This document shows positions 8,718 through 18,480 of a stretch of DNA of 64,000 nucleotides, piece after piece. The position numbers and the translations under genes were made by a program. Each line of letters starts with the position of its first letter. Within the stretch, counting starts at the first letter, position 1. The stretch comes from JAJDAT01 sp964344185 (GTDB lineage Bacteria > Nitrospinota > Nitrospinia > Nitrospinales > JAJDAT01), in assembly GCA_964344185.1 (NCBI GenBank), contig CAYFMN010000016.1:32549-96548 (forward strand). Reading direction: 5' to 3'. The notes beneath the pieces were generated by a model that saw only the letters and a program-made list of their open reading frames with translations, was not told where the DNA came from and ran no database searches.

Positions 8718-10088
8718 TTAACGCGAAGTTTTCAAGTCACTCAAAATTTTTCTAGAAGCTTTGATTATTGGCTCAATCAAGTCGGACTCACCGAAGGAAA
8801 TATTAGATAAGTCCTTTAAAGTCAAACCTTTTTTAAATGCTAAATGTAATATCGACATTATCTCTGAAGCATTTTGAGAAACGACTTGAGCGCCTATCAT
8901 TTTTCTGGTTTCTTTATCTATTGTTAACTTTAGCAAACCTTTTTGGGTTATAGCTCCATTTTCATTTGGGCCTTCAACCACTGCGCTGCCTCCAATGGCT
9001 CGAAAACCTTTATGATGGGCGTTTCCAAAATGACAACCTAGCGATGCAAATTGTGGATCTGAATAAATTATTGAAGGAATTTTGTCTATTTTTAGAGACC
9101 TGGATTTTCCTAGACAATTATAAACAGCCACTTTTGCTTCGTCGTAATTTCGATTGGCTATCCTTCGCTGCCTAGTCGCACTTCCAATGGCAAAAATCCC
9201 TGGCAAACTGGTCTCCATTTTTTCATCAGAAAGAATCTCACCACTCTCCCCTAATCTAATATCCTTCGTTTTAATATTTAAAGCTTTCGACCTTGGACTT
9301 CTATTTCCGCCAAAAAAGACTTTTGAAGTAGGGAATTTTATTCCTCCATCTAGTGAAATATCTATTTCCAAACCTTTCTTATATATGGAAAGGATTTTTT
9401 TATTTAAAATTACTTTCAATTTTTTTTTCTTAACCTGCTCCTCATAAAAATCTGTTATTTCAGGATCTTCATCTTGTAAAACTCTGGAGCTTTGTTCGCA
9501 CAAAAAAGGTTTACATCCTAAAACTCTAATTAATGAAGCGGCTTCGACGCCCTGAGTGCCTCCATCTACAATTAAAATTTTTTCGGGAAGACCGTAAAAT
9601 TCGCCTAAACTTTCCAAGGGGCAAATCATTTCCTCATCAAAAGGTATCGCATCTGGATGTTTGGCTTCTGAACCAACAGCTAAAATAATTTTTTCAGCGG
9701 AAATGAGTTCTGTTTGATTAGCGGCCTTGACTTCGATTTTTTTAGCGCCTGCGAAACTTCCCTCTCCTCGTTCAATGTGAACGCCTTTCTCCTTCAAATT
9801 AACTTCCCAATTTTTCGAGTAGGCTTGCTTTAAAACTCGGGCTCTCTCAAAAACTTTTGGAATATCTAACTGTCTCTTAACCTCTGTCAAATCGCTCTCA
9901 GGGAAAGAAGGATAAAAACCGAAAGTTTGCAAAACTTTTCTAAGCGCAAAAAGCCCAGAATTCAAAAAAGCGCCGCCAAGGTTTTCTTTTTCAATTAGAC
10001 AAACTTTTGCTCCTAAATCAGCCGCCTGACTTGCGGCAAAATATCCAGCTTCGCCTCCTCCAATGATCGCAACGTCAAATTTTTTCAT
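8718..10088 (-). CDS. Lipoamide-dehydrogenase-fold flavoprotein lacking the redox disulfide
   Basis: 456 residues with the architecture of pyridine nucleotide-disulfide oxidoreductases. It has an N-terminal FAD-binding GGGEAG motif (about 10-15), a central NAD-binding DGGTQG motif (about 175), a second FAD motif near FAIGSA (about 300) and a C-terminal dimerisation domain. Catalytic members carry CxxxxC after the first helix (GG-T-C-LN-x-GC-P-S-K). Here the segment reads GGAFLNSGLFALRK, with both Cys lost. The C-terminal HPT-x-SE dyad is also missing (NISFGESDLIEP). It therefore probably keeps FAD/NAD(P)H binding but cannot do disulfide chemistry. It lies directly upstream of the Rieske operon, so a quinone or other electron-transfer role is possible but unproven. 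Confidence 0.8.
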   Translation of the reverse strand: MKKFDVAIIGGGEAGYFAASQAADLGAKVCLIEKENLGGAFLNSGLFALRKVLQTFGFYPSFPESDLTEVKRQLDIPKVFERARVLKQAYSKNWEVNLKEKGVHIERGEGSFAGAKKIEVKAANQTELISAEKIILAVGSEAKHPDAIPFDEEMICPLESLGEFYGLPEKILIVDGGTQGVEAASLIRVLGCKPFLCEQSSRVLQDEDPEITDFYEEQVKKKKLKVILNKKILSIYKKGLEIDISLDGGIKFPTSKVFFGGNRSPRSKALNIKTKDIRLGESGEILSDEKMETSLPGIFAIGSATRQRRIANRNYDEAKVAVYNCLGKSRSLKIDKIPSIIYSDPQFASLGCHFGNAHHKGFRAIGGSAVVEGPNENGAITQKGLLKLTIDKETRKMIGAQVVSQNASEIMSILHLAFKKGLTLKDLSNISFGESDLIEPIIKASRKILSDLKTSR

Positions 10089-10110
10089 TATTTTTTAAAT
10101 TTAAACCAAG

Positions 10111-10467
10111 CTAGAAAACACTAAAGCAAATGACAATCATCAACATAACCAAACCGATAGAAGCGATTACCGCATGTAAAGTCACATTAATTTTTCTACT
10201 CCATTGCACTATGACCGCAAAATAAAAGAATACGAACCAATCAAAAAACTTATTTCCCAATAATTTATGGTTATAAAATAAAAAAACGCCGTAAAAAACC
10301 AATACGCACCAAAAACCAACTTTATGTGCCAGGTATCCTTTTTTCCTTCTATCTTTTGGCAATATACTGACGCCAATAAAAACATTGGCAATACAAAGCA
10401 AAATTGTCAAAAACAAAGTAAAAATATTAGGATAAGAGAAAAATTCTCCTAATGTAGACGCTTGCAT
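10111..10467 (-). CDS. Small four-helix membrane protein
   Basis: 118 residues with about four hydrophobic segments and a short KDRRKK cytosolic loop. It sits 22 bases upstream of the flavoprotein start on the same strand and 14 bases downstream of the TPR glycosyltransferase, so it could share a transcript with either. I recognise no family. Two His residues (HKVGFW, NHKLLG) and His in TLHAVI could be membrane ligands, but this is speculation. Confidence 0.6.
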   Translation of the reverse strand: MQASTLGEFFSYPNIFTLFLTILLCIANVFIGVSILPKDRRKKGYLAHKVGFWCVLVFYGVFLFYNHKLLGNKFFDWFVFFYFAVIVQWSRKINVTLHAVIASIGLVMLMIVICFSVF

Positions 10468-10481
10468 CGATAAAACTGTCG

Positions 10482-12056
10482 TTAATTATTCTTTGACGTC
10501 AATGTATAAGGATTAAGGTTGTAATCTTTGGGTTTTATTTTTTCTTTAGCTGCAACATGACGCTTAAACAAGTCTTTTATTTTTTTCTCATCTTTTCCAA
10601 TTTTTGATTCAATCACCGCTAAATTATAATAAGGGTCGGGAGCGGAAGGGTCTAACTCCTGCGCTCTTTCTAAATAACTTTTTGCCTTCAAATACTTCCC
10701 TTGATCTATTAATGTAGCGCCATAGTTGTTTAGCGCTTTTGTCAAAGTAGGCCTTTTACTAAAAGCTTTTCTATAAAATTGGATTGAAGATTCAATATTC
10801 CCAACGTTTCTTTCCTCCAAACCCGCTTCAAATTGCGCTTGAGCCCAATTGGGACAAATTTTAGCCACTCGCAGCCAGTAAGGGCGCATGTTTTTAAAAA
10901 CTTTCATATATTGTAAAGTCACGCCAGAGAAACTAATTCCAATAGCAAAAACTATCGTATAAAAAAAGAGTTTCCTTTCGTTTAAAAACTTATTACTACA
11001 AATGACCGAAGCCAGGAAGGCTAACATAGCAATAGCAGGTAAATAGAGGTATCGGTCTTGTCTAAATGTATTTAGCGGAATAAAATTTGAAACCGGCGCT
11101 AACCATAATACAAACCAACCAATTCCGAAAGCTATAAAAGGCCACTCTTTCCAAAACCTGATAAACCAATAAATAACCGCCGGAACAGCAATATAACAAA
11201 CTAAAGTTTTAACGCTTTCTAAATCCAAATAAATATAATGATAATATGGAGAAAGCGTTATTGGAAAAAAAACTGACAAAACATAATCTCCATACACTCT
11301 TAAAGTGTATAAAAAGTTTACCCAAATACTTCCTCCCGCATAAGAAACCAACGCTCCCGCTTTTTGACCTTCAAAAATCAAAGTCAAAAATATAATAGCC
11401 AAAGACAATAGAAAAAATGGGACCTTTTCTTTTAACTTCCAACATCTTTGAAATAGGCAAAAGTCCGCCCAAACCATAACCGCTGGAAGCACAACCGCAA
11501 TCGATTTGCTCAGCAAACCGCAAACAAAAAATAAAAAGGATAAAAAATATTGTTTCTTGCCACTTCCTTCATTTTTAGCAAACTGAATATAATAAAAAAA
11601 TGAAAGCAATGAAAAAAAACTCGCTAATAAATGTTTCCTTTCAGAAATCCAAACTACGGATTCTATGTTCAATGGATGAACGGCAAACAAAATTGCGGTC
11701 AAAAACGCCGCATTTTTAATCGCGATTAAGCGATACAAAATAACAAAAACCAAAACGGAGTTTGCCGCATGTAACAATACTTGTGTTAAATGAAACCCAG
11801 GGGCATACAACCCCCAAATAGAGAAATCTATAGAATACGAAATATTGGTAAGGGGAATATACGTGAAGAACACATGAAGATTGGAAAAGATATCCCAAAT
11901 ATTCTCCAGCGAAACCTGCCTTACGTAAGGATTTTGAAAAATATAAGCCTTATCGTCCGCTCCTAACAAAAAATTGTATGGAAATGAAAAAGAAAAAATC
12001 GCAAAAGCGGTTAGGAAAACGCTAAAAGCAGCGAATCTGAACTTTGAGATCAGCAT
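10482..12056 (-). CDS. TMTC-like membrane glycosyltransferase with C-terminal TPRs
   Basis: 524 residues. About ten hydrophobic helices make up the first 390 residues. The first periplasmic loop contains DDKAY, the acidic motif expected of GT-C type (protein O-mannosyltransferase/TMTC-like) enzymes. Residues about 405-490 form tetratricopeptide repeats (ALNNYGATLIDQGKYLKA, DPYYNLAVIESKIG). Such proteins are thought to transfer lipid-linked sugars on the outer face of the inner membrane; donor and acceptor are unknown here. It begins the minus-strand run that leads into the flavoprotein. Confidence 0.75.
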   Translation of the reverse strand: MLISKFRFAAFSVFLTAFAIFSFSFPYNFLLGADDKAYIFQNPYVRQVSLENIWDIFSNLHVFFTYIPLTNISYSIDFSIWGLYAPGFHLTQVLLHAANSVLVFVILYRLIAIKNAAFLTAILFAVHPLNIESVVWISERKHLLASFFSLLSFFYYIQFAKNEGSGKKQYFLSFLFFVCGLLSKSIAVVLPAVMVWADFCLFQRCWKLKEKVPFFLLSLAIIFLTLIFEGQKAGALVSYAGGSIWVNFLYTLRVYGDYVLSVFFPITLSPYYHYIYLDLESVKTLVCYIAVPAVIYWFIRFWKEWPFIAFGIGWFVLWLAPVSNFIPLNTFRQDRYLYLPAIAMLAFLASVICSNKFLNERKLFFYTIVFAIGISFSGVTLQYMKVFKNMRPYWLRVAKICPNWAQAQFEAGLEERNVGNIESSIQFYRKAFSKRPTLTKALNNYGATLIDQGKYLKAKSYLERAQELDPSAPDPYYNLAVIESKIGKDEKKIKDLFKRHVAAKEKIKPKDYNLNPYTLTSKNN

Positions 12057-12194
12057 TATCGAAAATAGTTTTGATTAATATCTTTAAACCTCTCAAACCA
12101 TTTTACTTAAAACCGACTATAGTAAACATAGAATTAATTCAGATAGAATAGAGACTTTCATAATACTAATTAAAAGCTTTAATTAAATCTTCAG

Positions 12195-12605
12195 GTGGCT
12201 TTTGTGTTAAGAAGCGTTGCAGCTATTATCTCTGGGTTTCTTTCCTGGGGAATCGTCTGTTCAGCTGTAAACCAGATACTTTACTCAGTCTTCCCAAACT
12301 CTTTTAACGCAGATGGAACCACCGACAACGTTGGTATTTTAATATTTTTGCTAGTAATGAGCGTATTCTATTCAATCTTATCGGGTTTTGTAACGGCAAC
12401 AATCGCCCGATATAAAGAAATGTTTCATGTATTCATCCAAAGCTTGGTAAATTTAGGTTTTGGATTTTTTATACAACTTCAATATTGGGACAAAATGCCC
12501 TTATGGTATCATTTACCGTTTTTAATATTACTAATTCCTGGAATTTTGCTTGGGGGGATTTTTGGCAATCGAAGAAAAATAGTTACTAAAGTAAATAACT
12601 CTTGA
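12195..12605 (+). CDS. Hypothetical four-helix membrane protein
   Basis: 136 residues from a GTG start. Four hydrophobic segments are separated by short polar loops, with a basic C-terminus (GNRRKIVTKV). It is a lone plus-strand gene between the minus-strand TMTC-like gene and the ATP synthase operon. No motif allows a functional call. Confidence 0.55.
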   Translation: MAFVLRSVAAIISGFLSWGIVCSAVNQILYSVFPNSFNADGTTDNVGILIFLLVMSVFYSILSGFVTATIARYKEMFHVFIQSLVNLGFGFFIQLQYWDKMPLWYHLPFLILLIPGILLGGIFGNRRKIVTKVNNS

Positions 12606-12670
12606 AACAAAGTAACTTATATTATTTGGTAGAAAAAACTATTGAGAGAGAGGAAACAATATCACACTAT

Positions 12671-12694
12671 AAATTAGTTAGTTTTAACTAATTT
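12671..12694 (-). terminator. AT-only hairpin after the atp operon
   Basis: A perfect 10-bp inverted repeat, AAATTAGTTA/TAACTAATTT with a GTTT loop, lies 14 bases beyond the atpC stop and also beyond the convergent gene at 12195-12605. It probably ends transcription from one or both sides, although there is no clear U-run and the stem is nearly all A/T. Confidence 0.4.
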
Positions 12695-12707
12695 AACAAG
12701 GTCGATT

Positions 12708-13118
12708 TTAATTTTCGTCGATGTGCTCAAGACGCGCAATTGCTCGGAACAAACGCAGTTGAGCTTCCTCAAAATCTGGGTCGGAAAGTTTAGCGTCGGC
12801 CAAGGCTTTTTCAGCTTTTTCTTTGGAAGCTAATGCGCGTTCTCTATCAATCTCATTTGTAAATTCTGCAGATTCGGCCAAAACTATAACTCGGTTATCG
12901 GCAACTTCCATAAAACCACCGGTTACAACCAAAGCCGTCGTATTGCCATCCATTTCATATGAAAGAGAGCCTGGTCTGAGCGTTGAGATAATGGGCGCGT
13001 GATTTGGCAAAATGCCCATATCTCCCTCAATTCCAGGAACATTAACTTGATCGACTTTTTCCGTCACTAAAAGCCGTTCAGGAGTCACGATATCGAGTTC
13101 TAAAGTTTCATCTGCCAT
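12708..13118 (-). CDS. atpC: ATP synthase F1 epsilon subunit
   Basis: 136 residues, normal for the family. It starts with the beta-sandwich (LDIVTPERLLV, then GDMGILPNHAPII near 31-45), the most recognisable epsilon motif, and ends in two helices. It is the last gene of the operon, six bases after atpD. It forms the central stalk with gamma and can inhibit ATP hydrolysis. Confidence 0.95.
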   Translation of the reverse strand: MADETLELDIVTPERLLVTEKVDQVNVPGIEGDMGILPNHAPIISTLRPGSLSYEMDGNTTALVVTGGFMEVADNRVIVLAESAEFTNEIDRERALASKEKAEKALADAKLSDPDFEEAQLRLFRAIARLEHIDEN

Positions 13119-13124
13119 TTTGAA

Positions 13125-14540
13125 TTAACCTTCTTTTTTCATTTTCGCGGCTTTCTCTCTAGCTTCTTCTATACCGCCAACCATGTATAGGGCTTGCTCG
13201 GGCATGTCGTCGCAACGGCCATCTAAAATTTCTTTAAAACTTTCAACCGTATCTTTCAATTTAACGTATTTTCCTGGAGAACCGGTAAAAATCTCGGCAA
13301 CAAAGAATGGTTGAGAAAGAAACTTCTGAATCTTTCGAGCGCGCGCAACGAGCAACTTATCTTCTTCCGATAGCTCGTCCATACCTAAAATCGCGATGAT
13401 ATCTTGCAGGTCTTTATAACGCTGCAATATTCTTTGAACGCCGCGAGCGACATCATAATGCTCTTGTCCAATAATATTAGGGTCCAAAATTCGAGAGGTA
13501 GAGTCTAACGGGTCCACCGCTGGATAAATTCCCAACTCAGAAATTCGACGGTTTAAAACAGTAGTAGCGTCCAAGTGAGCAAAAGTTGTCGCTGGAGCAG
13601 GGTCGGTTAAGTCGTCGGCAGGCACATAAATAGCTTGTACCGACGTAACAGAACCTTTCTTAGTCGAGGTAATTCTTTCCTGGAGGTTACCCATCTCTGT
13701 CGCCAAAGTAGGCTGATAACCAACCGCTGAAGGAATCCGACCTAAAAGCGCAGAAACTTCAGAACCCGCTTGAGAAAACCGAAAAATATTATCAACGAAA
13801 AGCAAAACATCTTTACCGCCAACGTCTCGGAAATATTCCGCCATAGTCAAACCCGTCAAACCAACCCGCATTCTCGCGCCCGGTGGTTCCGTCATCTGAC
13901 CGTAAATCAACGAAATTTTATCGATTACCCCAGACTCCATCATTTCGTGATACAAGTCGTTCCCTTCGCGAGTTCTTTCTCCAACACCTGCGAACACCGA
14001 ATAACCGCCATGTTCCATAGCAATATTATGGATTAGTTCCATAATCAAAACGGTTTTACCAACACCCGCACCGCCAAACAGACCTGTTTTACCGCCTTTT
14101 AGATAAGGCTCTAAAAGGTCGATAACCTTAATACCTGTTTCGAACATTTCCATACCGGTGTCTTGTTCTTCAAGAGGCGGGGCGTCGCGATGAATACTCC
14201 AAGTTTCTTTAGATTGAACTGGAGGCTTTTTATCAACAGGTTCGCCAACAACGTTTAAAATCCGACCTAAAACTTCTTCGCCTACAGGAACTGAAATGGG
14301 ACTACCTGTATCTTCCGCTTCCATACCTCTTACTAAACCATCGGTAGGCTGCATGGAAATAGCTCGGACAGCATCGTCTCCGAGATGTTGCGCGACTTCG
14401 GAAATAATATATTCGCTATCGCCTTCTTTTGGGTCTGGATGCTTAATTCTAACTGCGTTATTTAACGCGGGCAATCCGCCTTTTTGAAACCGCATATCAA
14501 TTACGGGACCCATTACCTGAATGATGCTGCCTTTATTCAT
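13125..14540 (-). CDS. atpD: ATP synthase F1 beta subunit
   Basis: 471 residues, the standard length. It has the Walker A GGAGVGKT (about 158-165), GERTREGND, the Walker B region VLLFVDNIFRF and a C-terminal helical domain with DELSEEDK, the region matching the DELSEED lever. It is the catalytic subunit for ATP synthesis on the cytoplasmic side. It lies between atpG and atpC with short gaps. Confidence 0.97.
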   Translation of the reverse strand: MNKGSIIQVMGPVIDMRFQKGGLPALNNAVRIKHPDPKEGDSEYIISEVAQHLGDDAVRAISMQPTDGLVRGMEAEDTGSPISVPVGEEVLGRILNVVGEPVDKKPPVQSKETWSIHRDAPPLEEQDTGMEMFETGIKVIDLLEPYLKGGKTGLFGGAGVGKTVLIMELIHNIAMEHGGYSVFAGVGERTREGNDLYHEMMESGVIDKISLIYGQMTEPPGARMRVGLTGLTMAEYFRDVGGKDVLLFVDNIFRFSQAGSEVSALLGRIPSAVGYQPTLATEMGNLQERITSTKKGSVTSVQAIYVPADDLTDPAPATTFAHLDATTVLNRRISELGIYPAVDPLDSTSRILDPNIIGQEHYDVARGVQRILQRYKDLQDIIAILGMDELSEEDKLLVARARKIQKFLSQPFFVAEIFTGSPGKYVKLKDTVESFKEILDGRCDDMPEQALYMVGGIEEAREKAAKMKKEG

Positions 14541-14573
14541 TTCAATTCCTCGCCTTATAAACCGGATTTTTGA

Positions 14574-15434
14574 TTAACCTTTGAGAGCCTCAGCTCCACT
14601 GACGATTTCAATCAATTCTGTCGTAATATAAGCCTGACGCGCTTTGTTATAAAACAGGGTTAACTGTCCTATCATCTCTTTCGCATTTCGGCTGGCATTG
14701 TCCATAGCCGTCATTCTTGCTCCATGTTCGCTAGCGGAAGACTCCAAGAATGCCTGATGGATCACTGTTTCTACATACATTTTCAACAATTGCTCTAAAA
14801 TTCCTTCCTGACCTGGCTCATAAATATAGTCAACTTCCTGACCTTCTTCCTTAGCCTCGCCTGGCACTATAGGCAATAATTGTTCAGCAACGACCTCTTG
14901 TTGAATTACTGATTTAAATTCGTTATACACGATGTAAACTTTATCAGCATTTTCACTTAGGAAAACTTCGGACAATTTTTCGGAGATTTCAGTAGTCAAA
15001 TTAAACTGATAATTTCTTGTCCACCCAGAGTAATCTTCAACAACAGGAAATCCTTTGTTTTGAAAAAAAGCATATCCTTTTTTTCCAGCAAACAAAAATG
15101 AGATCTCTTTTCCCTCATTTTCCTTGATCAACTGGTTGGCTTTACGATTTAAGTAACTATTAAACCCACCGCATAAACCTTTGTCGGAAGTAATGAAAAA
15201 AATCAAAACTTTTTTTACTTCTCGATCAGCCAATAAAGGGTGTTGGTTTTTATCGCAACGAGCCGCCAAAGAATTCATAACATCCTTGGTTTTTAACGCG
15301 TAAGGTCTAGCTCGCATCATAGCCTCTTGCGCTTTACGTAACTTTGAAGCCGATACCAACTTCATCGCTTTTGTAATTTGCTGAGTATTTTTTACGCTAC
15401 GAATTCTTCTTTTAATATCTCGTAAATTCGGCAT
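14574..15434 (-). CDS. atpG: ATP synthase F1 gamma subunit
   Basis: 286 residues, full length. The N-terminal helix starts with NLRDIKRRIRSVKNTQQITKAM and the C-terminal helix contains MTAMDNASRNA; the two form the rotor coiled coil. The GLCGGFN motif near residue 87 is typical. It sits between atpA and atpD, about 80 bases after atpA. Confidence 0.96.
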   Translation of the reverse strand: MPNLRDIKRRIRSVKNTQQITKAMKLVSASKLRKAQEAMMRARPYALKTKDVMNSLAARCDKNQHPLLADREVKKVLIFFITSDKGLCGGFNSYLNRKANQLIKENEGKEISFLFAGKKGYAFFQNKGFPVVEDYSGWTRNYQFNLTTEISEKLSEVFLSENADKVYIVYNEFKSVIQQEVVAEQLLPIVPGEAKEEGQEVDYIYEPGQEGILEQLLKMYVETVIHQAFLESSASEHGARMTAMDNASRNAKEMIGQLTLFYNKARQAYITTELIEIVSGAEALKG

Positions 15435-15516
15435 ATTTTATTAGCGTGGCCTCATCTGTACAAATTCAAATATTGTGAAACTCAAAAAGAACTACCTAAG
15501 TTACTCTTTATCGGAC

Positions 15517-17025
15517 CTAGGAAGAAAACAACCCTTTATATTCTTCTATTGCGGCTTTTAACGCGCTATCGGTTTCATCGGTGATCTTCTTATCTTTATT
15601 GATAGCGTCGATCAAGTTAGAGTGTTTTTCTTCTATAAAGCTTACCAATCCAAGCTCAAATCGCTTTGCGTCGGCAACAGAGATATCGTCCATATACCCT
15701 TTAACACCGGCAAAAATAGCAATTACCTGATTTGCCATAGAATATGGTTTGTATTGATCTTGTTTAAGAATTTCAACCAATCTTTCACCACGAGCTAACT
15801 GCGCCTGAGTTGCCGCGTCCAGATCACTACCAAATTGGGCAAAGGCCGCCATTTCCCTGTATTGAGCAAGATCTAATCGCAACTGACCCGCAACTTGTTT
15901 GGTCGCTTTAGTTTGCGCCGCTCCACCTACCCGCGAAACGGATAAACCAACGTTAATCGCAGGACGAACGCCAGAATAAAACAAATCAGTTTCTAAATAA
16001 ATCTGACCGTCTGTAATGGAAATTACGTTGGTAGGGATATAAGCCGATACGTCGCCGCCTTGAGTTTCAATGATAGGCAACGCAGTTAAAGAACCCGCCC
16101 CCAGTTCATCGCTTACTTTAGCTGCCCGCTCCAACAATCGAGAATGGAGATAAAAAACGTCTCCTGGGTAAGCTTCTCGACCTGGAGGTCTTCTTAGCAG
16201 TAGGGAAAGCTGTCGATAAGCCGCCGCTTGCTTTGAAAGATCATCATATACAATCAAACAATGTTGACCATTATCTCTAAAATATTCGCCCATCGCGCAG
16301 CCAGCATATGGAGCGATATATTGCAATGGAGCCGGATCACTTGCAGTTGCCGCAACAACTATTGTGTATTTCATCGCGTCATGCTCTTCCAACGTCTTTA
16401 CAACGCGAGCAACGGTTGAACGCTTTTGACCAACTGCGACATAAACACAAAAGACATTTTGCCCTTTTTGATTAAGGATTGTATCTAAAGCAACAGCCGT
16501 TTTTCCTGTTTGCCGGTCGCCAATGATTAACTCGCGTTGACCGCGACCAATCGGGACCATTCCATCAATGGCTTTAAGACCCGTTTGCATGGGTTCATGG
16601 ACTGATTTTCTATCGATAACTCCAGGAGCTAATCTTTCAATGGGTCCGGTAAGCTTGGCATTAATAGGCCCCTTACCGTCAATAGGTTGTCCTAAACCAT
16701 TAACAACACGCCCTACCATTTCAGGTCCAACGGGAACCTCCATGATTCGGCCCGTTCGTTTTACTTCATCTCCTTCTTTTACATCGGCGTCTCCACCAAG
16801 TAAAATCGCTCCAACATTATCTTCTTCAAGGTTTAAAACCATCGCCGAAAGGTCGTTTGGAAAAGACAGTAACTCTCCAGCCATTGCATTTTCCAAGCCA
16901 TAAATACGAGCGATCCCGTCGCCAACAGAAATAACGCGTCCGGTTTCCTTGAGTTCGACTGTTTCCTCAAACCCTTGAATTTGTTTTTGAATCAGAGTAC
17001 TGATTTCATCGGCACGCAAACTCAC
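15517..17025 (-). CDS. atpA: ATP synthase F1 alpha subunit
   Basis: 502 residues from a GTG start directly after the atpH TAA stop. It has the Walker A GDRQTGKT (about 169-176), the SVHEPMQTGLKAID region and the catalytic arginine segment YSGVRPAINVGLSVSRVG (about 365). It is the non-catalytic nucleotide-binding partner of beta. Length and motifs are normal. Confidence 0.97.
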   Translation of the reverse strand: MSLRADEISTLIQKQIQGFEETVELKETGRVISVGDGIARIYGLENAMAGELLSFPNDLSAMVLNLEEDNVGAILLGGDADVKEGDEVKRTGRIMEVPVGPEMVGRVVNGLGQPIDGKGPINAKLTGPIERLAPGVIDRKSVHEPMQTGLKAIDGMVPIGRGQRELIIGDRQTGKTAVALDTILNQKGQNVFCVYVAVGQKRSTVARVVKTLEEHDAMKYTIVVAATASDPAPLQYIAPYAGCAMGEYFRDNGQHCLIVYDDLSKQAAAYRQLSLLLRRPPGREAYPGDVFYLHSRLLERAAKVSDELGAGSLTALPIIETQGGDVSAYIPTNVISITDGQIYLETDLFYSGVRPAINVGLSVSRVGGAAQTKATKQVAGQLRLDLAQYREMAAFAQFGSDLDAATQAQLARGERLVEILKQDQYKPYSMANQVIAIFAGVKGYMDDISVADAKRFELGLVSFIEEKHSNLIDAINKDKKITDETDSALKAAIEEYKGLFSS

Positions 17026-17577
17026 TTAGGCTACCTCCTCTTTCTGGATATATCGTTTCATTGTGGCCAAGCGATTTTTAACTGAGGCGTCCGCGACCAA
17101 GCTTCCCATTCGCAAAACAATACCTCCTATCAAGCCTTCGTCAATAGCGGTCTCGACCAAAACGTCTTTTCCTGTTATATTTCTCAATGATTCCGTTAAT
17201 TTTCCTACCTGCTGATCGTCAAGCGCGCTAGCCGAACTAATTTTCACCCTAACCCGACCTAGCCGCTGGTCAACAGTTCCCTGAAAAAACTCCAGTATAT
17301 TTTTCAAACGGAGAATCTTTCGTCTTTCCACCAACATGGCTAAAAGATTTTTAACCTCCGGTTCAATTTTTATTCGTTCTCCAAGATCTTGCAGAAAACC
17401 CATTTTGTTTTCATCAGAAATAGCCGGGTTGGCAAAAAATCTAGCTAATTTGGGGTCCTCTTCAAAAACATCGCAAATTTCCACCAGGTTTCCCAATGCA
17501 GAACTGAGACGAGAGTCTTCTTCAATCGAAGAAGAAAGAGCCTCCGCATATCTTTTGCCTATAATATTCTCAATCAT
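17026..17577 (-). CDS. atpH: ATP synthase F1 delta subunit
   Basis: 183 residues, all-helical N-domain followed by the conserved C-terminal segment GGIVLRMGSLVADASVKNRL. It connects the F1 crown to the peripheral stalk b dimer. It ends in TAA, which directly abuts the GTG of atpA. This confirms that TAA acts as an ordinary stop in this genome. Confidence 0.95.
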   Translation of the reverse strand: MIENIIGKRYAEALSSSIEEDSRLSSALGNLVEICDVFEEDPKLARFFANPAISDENKMGFLQDLGERIKIEPEVKNLLAMLVERRKILRLKNILEFFQGTVDQRLGRVRVKISSASALDDQQVGKLTESLRNITGKDVLVETAIDEGLIGGIVLRMGSLVADASVKNRLATMKRYIQKEEVA

Positions 17578-17678
17578 GGAGTCGTTTTTTCCTAATAGAT
17601 GAACTCAGCTTCAAAACAATGTTGTTAAAAAAAATACAATCAACATCCAACCCAAAAGGGCAACCTATTGAAAAAATG

Positions 17679-18188
17679 TTATTTTTTTAGTTGTCCCAAG
17701 GCTTCGTTAATCGCTTCGTCCACCAAACGGTTTTTATCATCATCTGAAAGTGATTTTCTTAATATTTTTTCAGTAGACACAACGGTTAACTCAGCTAATT
17801 GTCCGCGAATCTCACTCATCAGCTTTTCTTGATTCCTAGCTATTTCTTGAGTGGCCTGCTCTTGCATTTGCTTACACTTAGCATCTGTTTCACGCAAAGT
17901 CTTTTCCTGAATTTTTTTGGATTCGCTTTCAGCAAGGCGAACAATTTCTTTCGCCTTTTCATGCGCTTCTTTTAATCGACGATCTAAATCTTCTTTTAAT
18001 TGCCGTGCATCTTCTTTTTGCTTTTCAGCGTCGTCTATATCCCCTTGTATCTTTCTCCTGCGCTCTTCCAAAATCGCCATAATCGGAGGAAAAGCATACT
18101 TATTTAATAAGAAGAGAAAAATTCCAAAGGAAACAAAAGACCAAAAAATAAGAGAAGCGAAAACGCTCGTTTGCTCTAATTGTGGCAT
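17679..18188 (-). CDS. atpF: ATP synthase Fo b subunit
   Basis: 169 residues with one N-terminal transmembrane helix (about 10-30) and then a long charged coiled coil typical of the peripheral stalk. Only one b gene is present, so the stalk is presumably a homodimer. It ends with TAA after an ordinary b-subunit C-terminus. Confidence 0.94.
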   Translation of the reverse strand: MPQLEQTSVFASLIFWSFVSFGIFLFLLNKYAFPPIMAILEERRRKIQGDIDDAEKQKEDARQLKEDLDRRLKEAHEKAKEIVRLAESESKKIQEKTLRETDAKCKQMQEQATQEIARNQEKLMSEIRGQLAELTVVSTEKILRKSLSDDDKNRLVDEAINEALGQLKK

Positions 18189-18222
18189 AGTTTAATATCT
18201 TTTATTAGGTTCGGGAAATTAA

Positions 18223-18447
18223 CTATCGGAACAATAATAGTAAGGCAAGAACTAAGCTAAAAATACCAAACTGCTCAACTAACGCCAATCCAATAATCAA
18301 AAACTTAAAAACTTTAGGCTCCGAATTTGGGTTGCGTCCAACCGTTTCGATCATTTTCCCGAAAAGAATACCCATTCCAAGAGAAGCGCCTAAAAAACCA
18401 AAAGCGGTGATTCCTACCGCTAGCAAAGCCGCTGCGCCAACATCCAT
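18223..18447 (-). CDS. atpE: ATP synthase Fo c subunit
   Basis: 74 residues, a two-helix hairpin. The first helix is Gly/Ala-rich, the polar loop is GRNP (about 37-40), and the second helix carries the ion-binding carboxylate Glu58 in LVEQF. I see no obvious set of Na+-ligating residues, so proton coupling is the default expectation. Confidence 0.95.
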   Translation of the reverse strand: MDVGAAALLAVGITAFGFLGASLGMGILFGKMIETVGRNPNSEPKVFKFLIIGLALVEQFGIFSLVLALLLLFR

Positions 18448-18480
18448 GCTCTTTTCTCCTTCAGATAGTAAAATTAAAAA

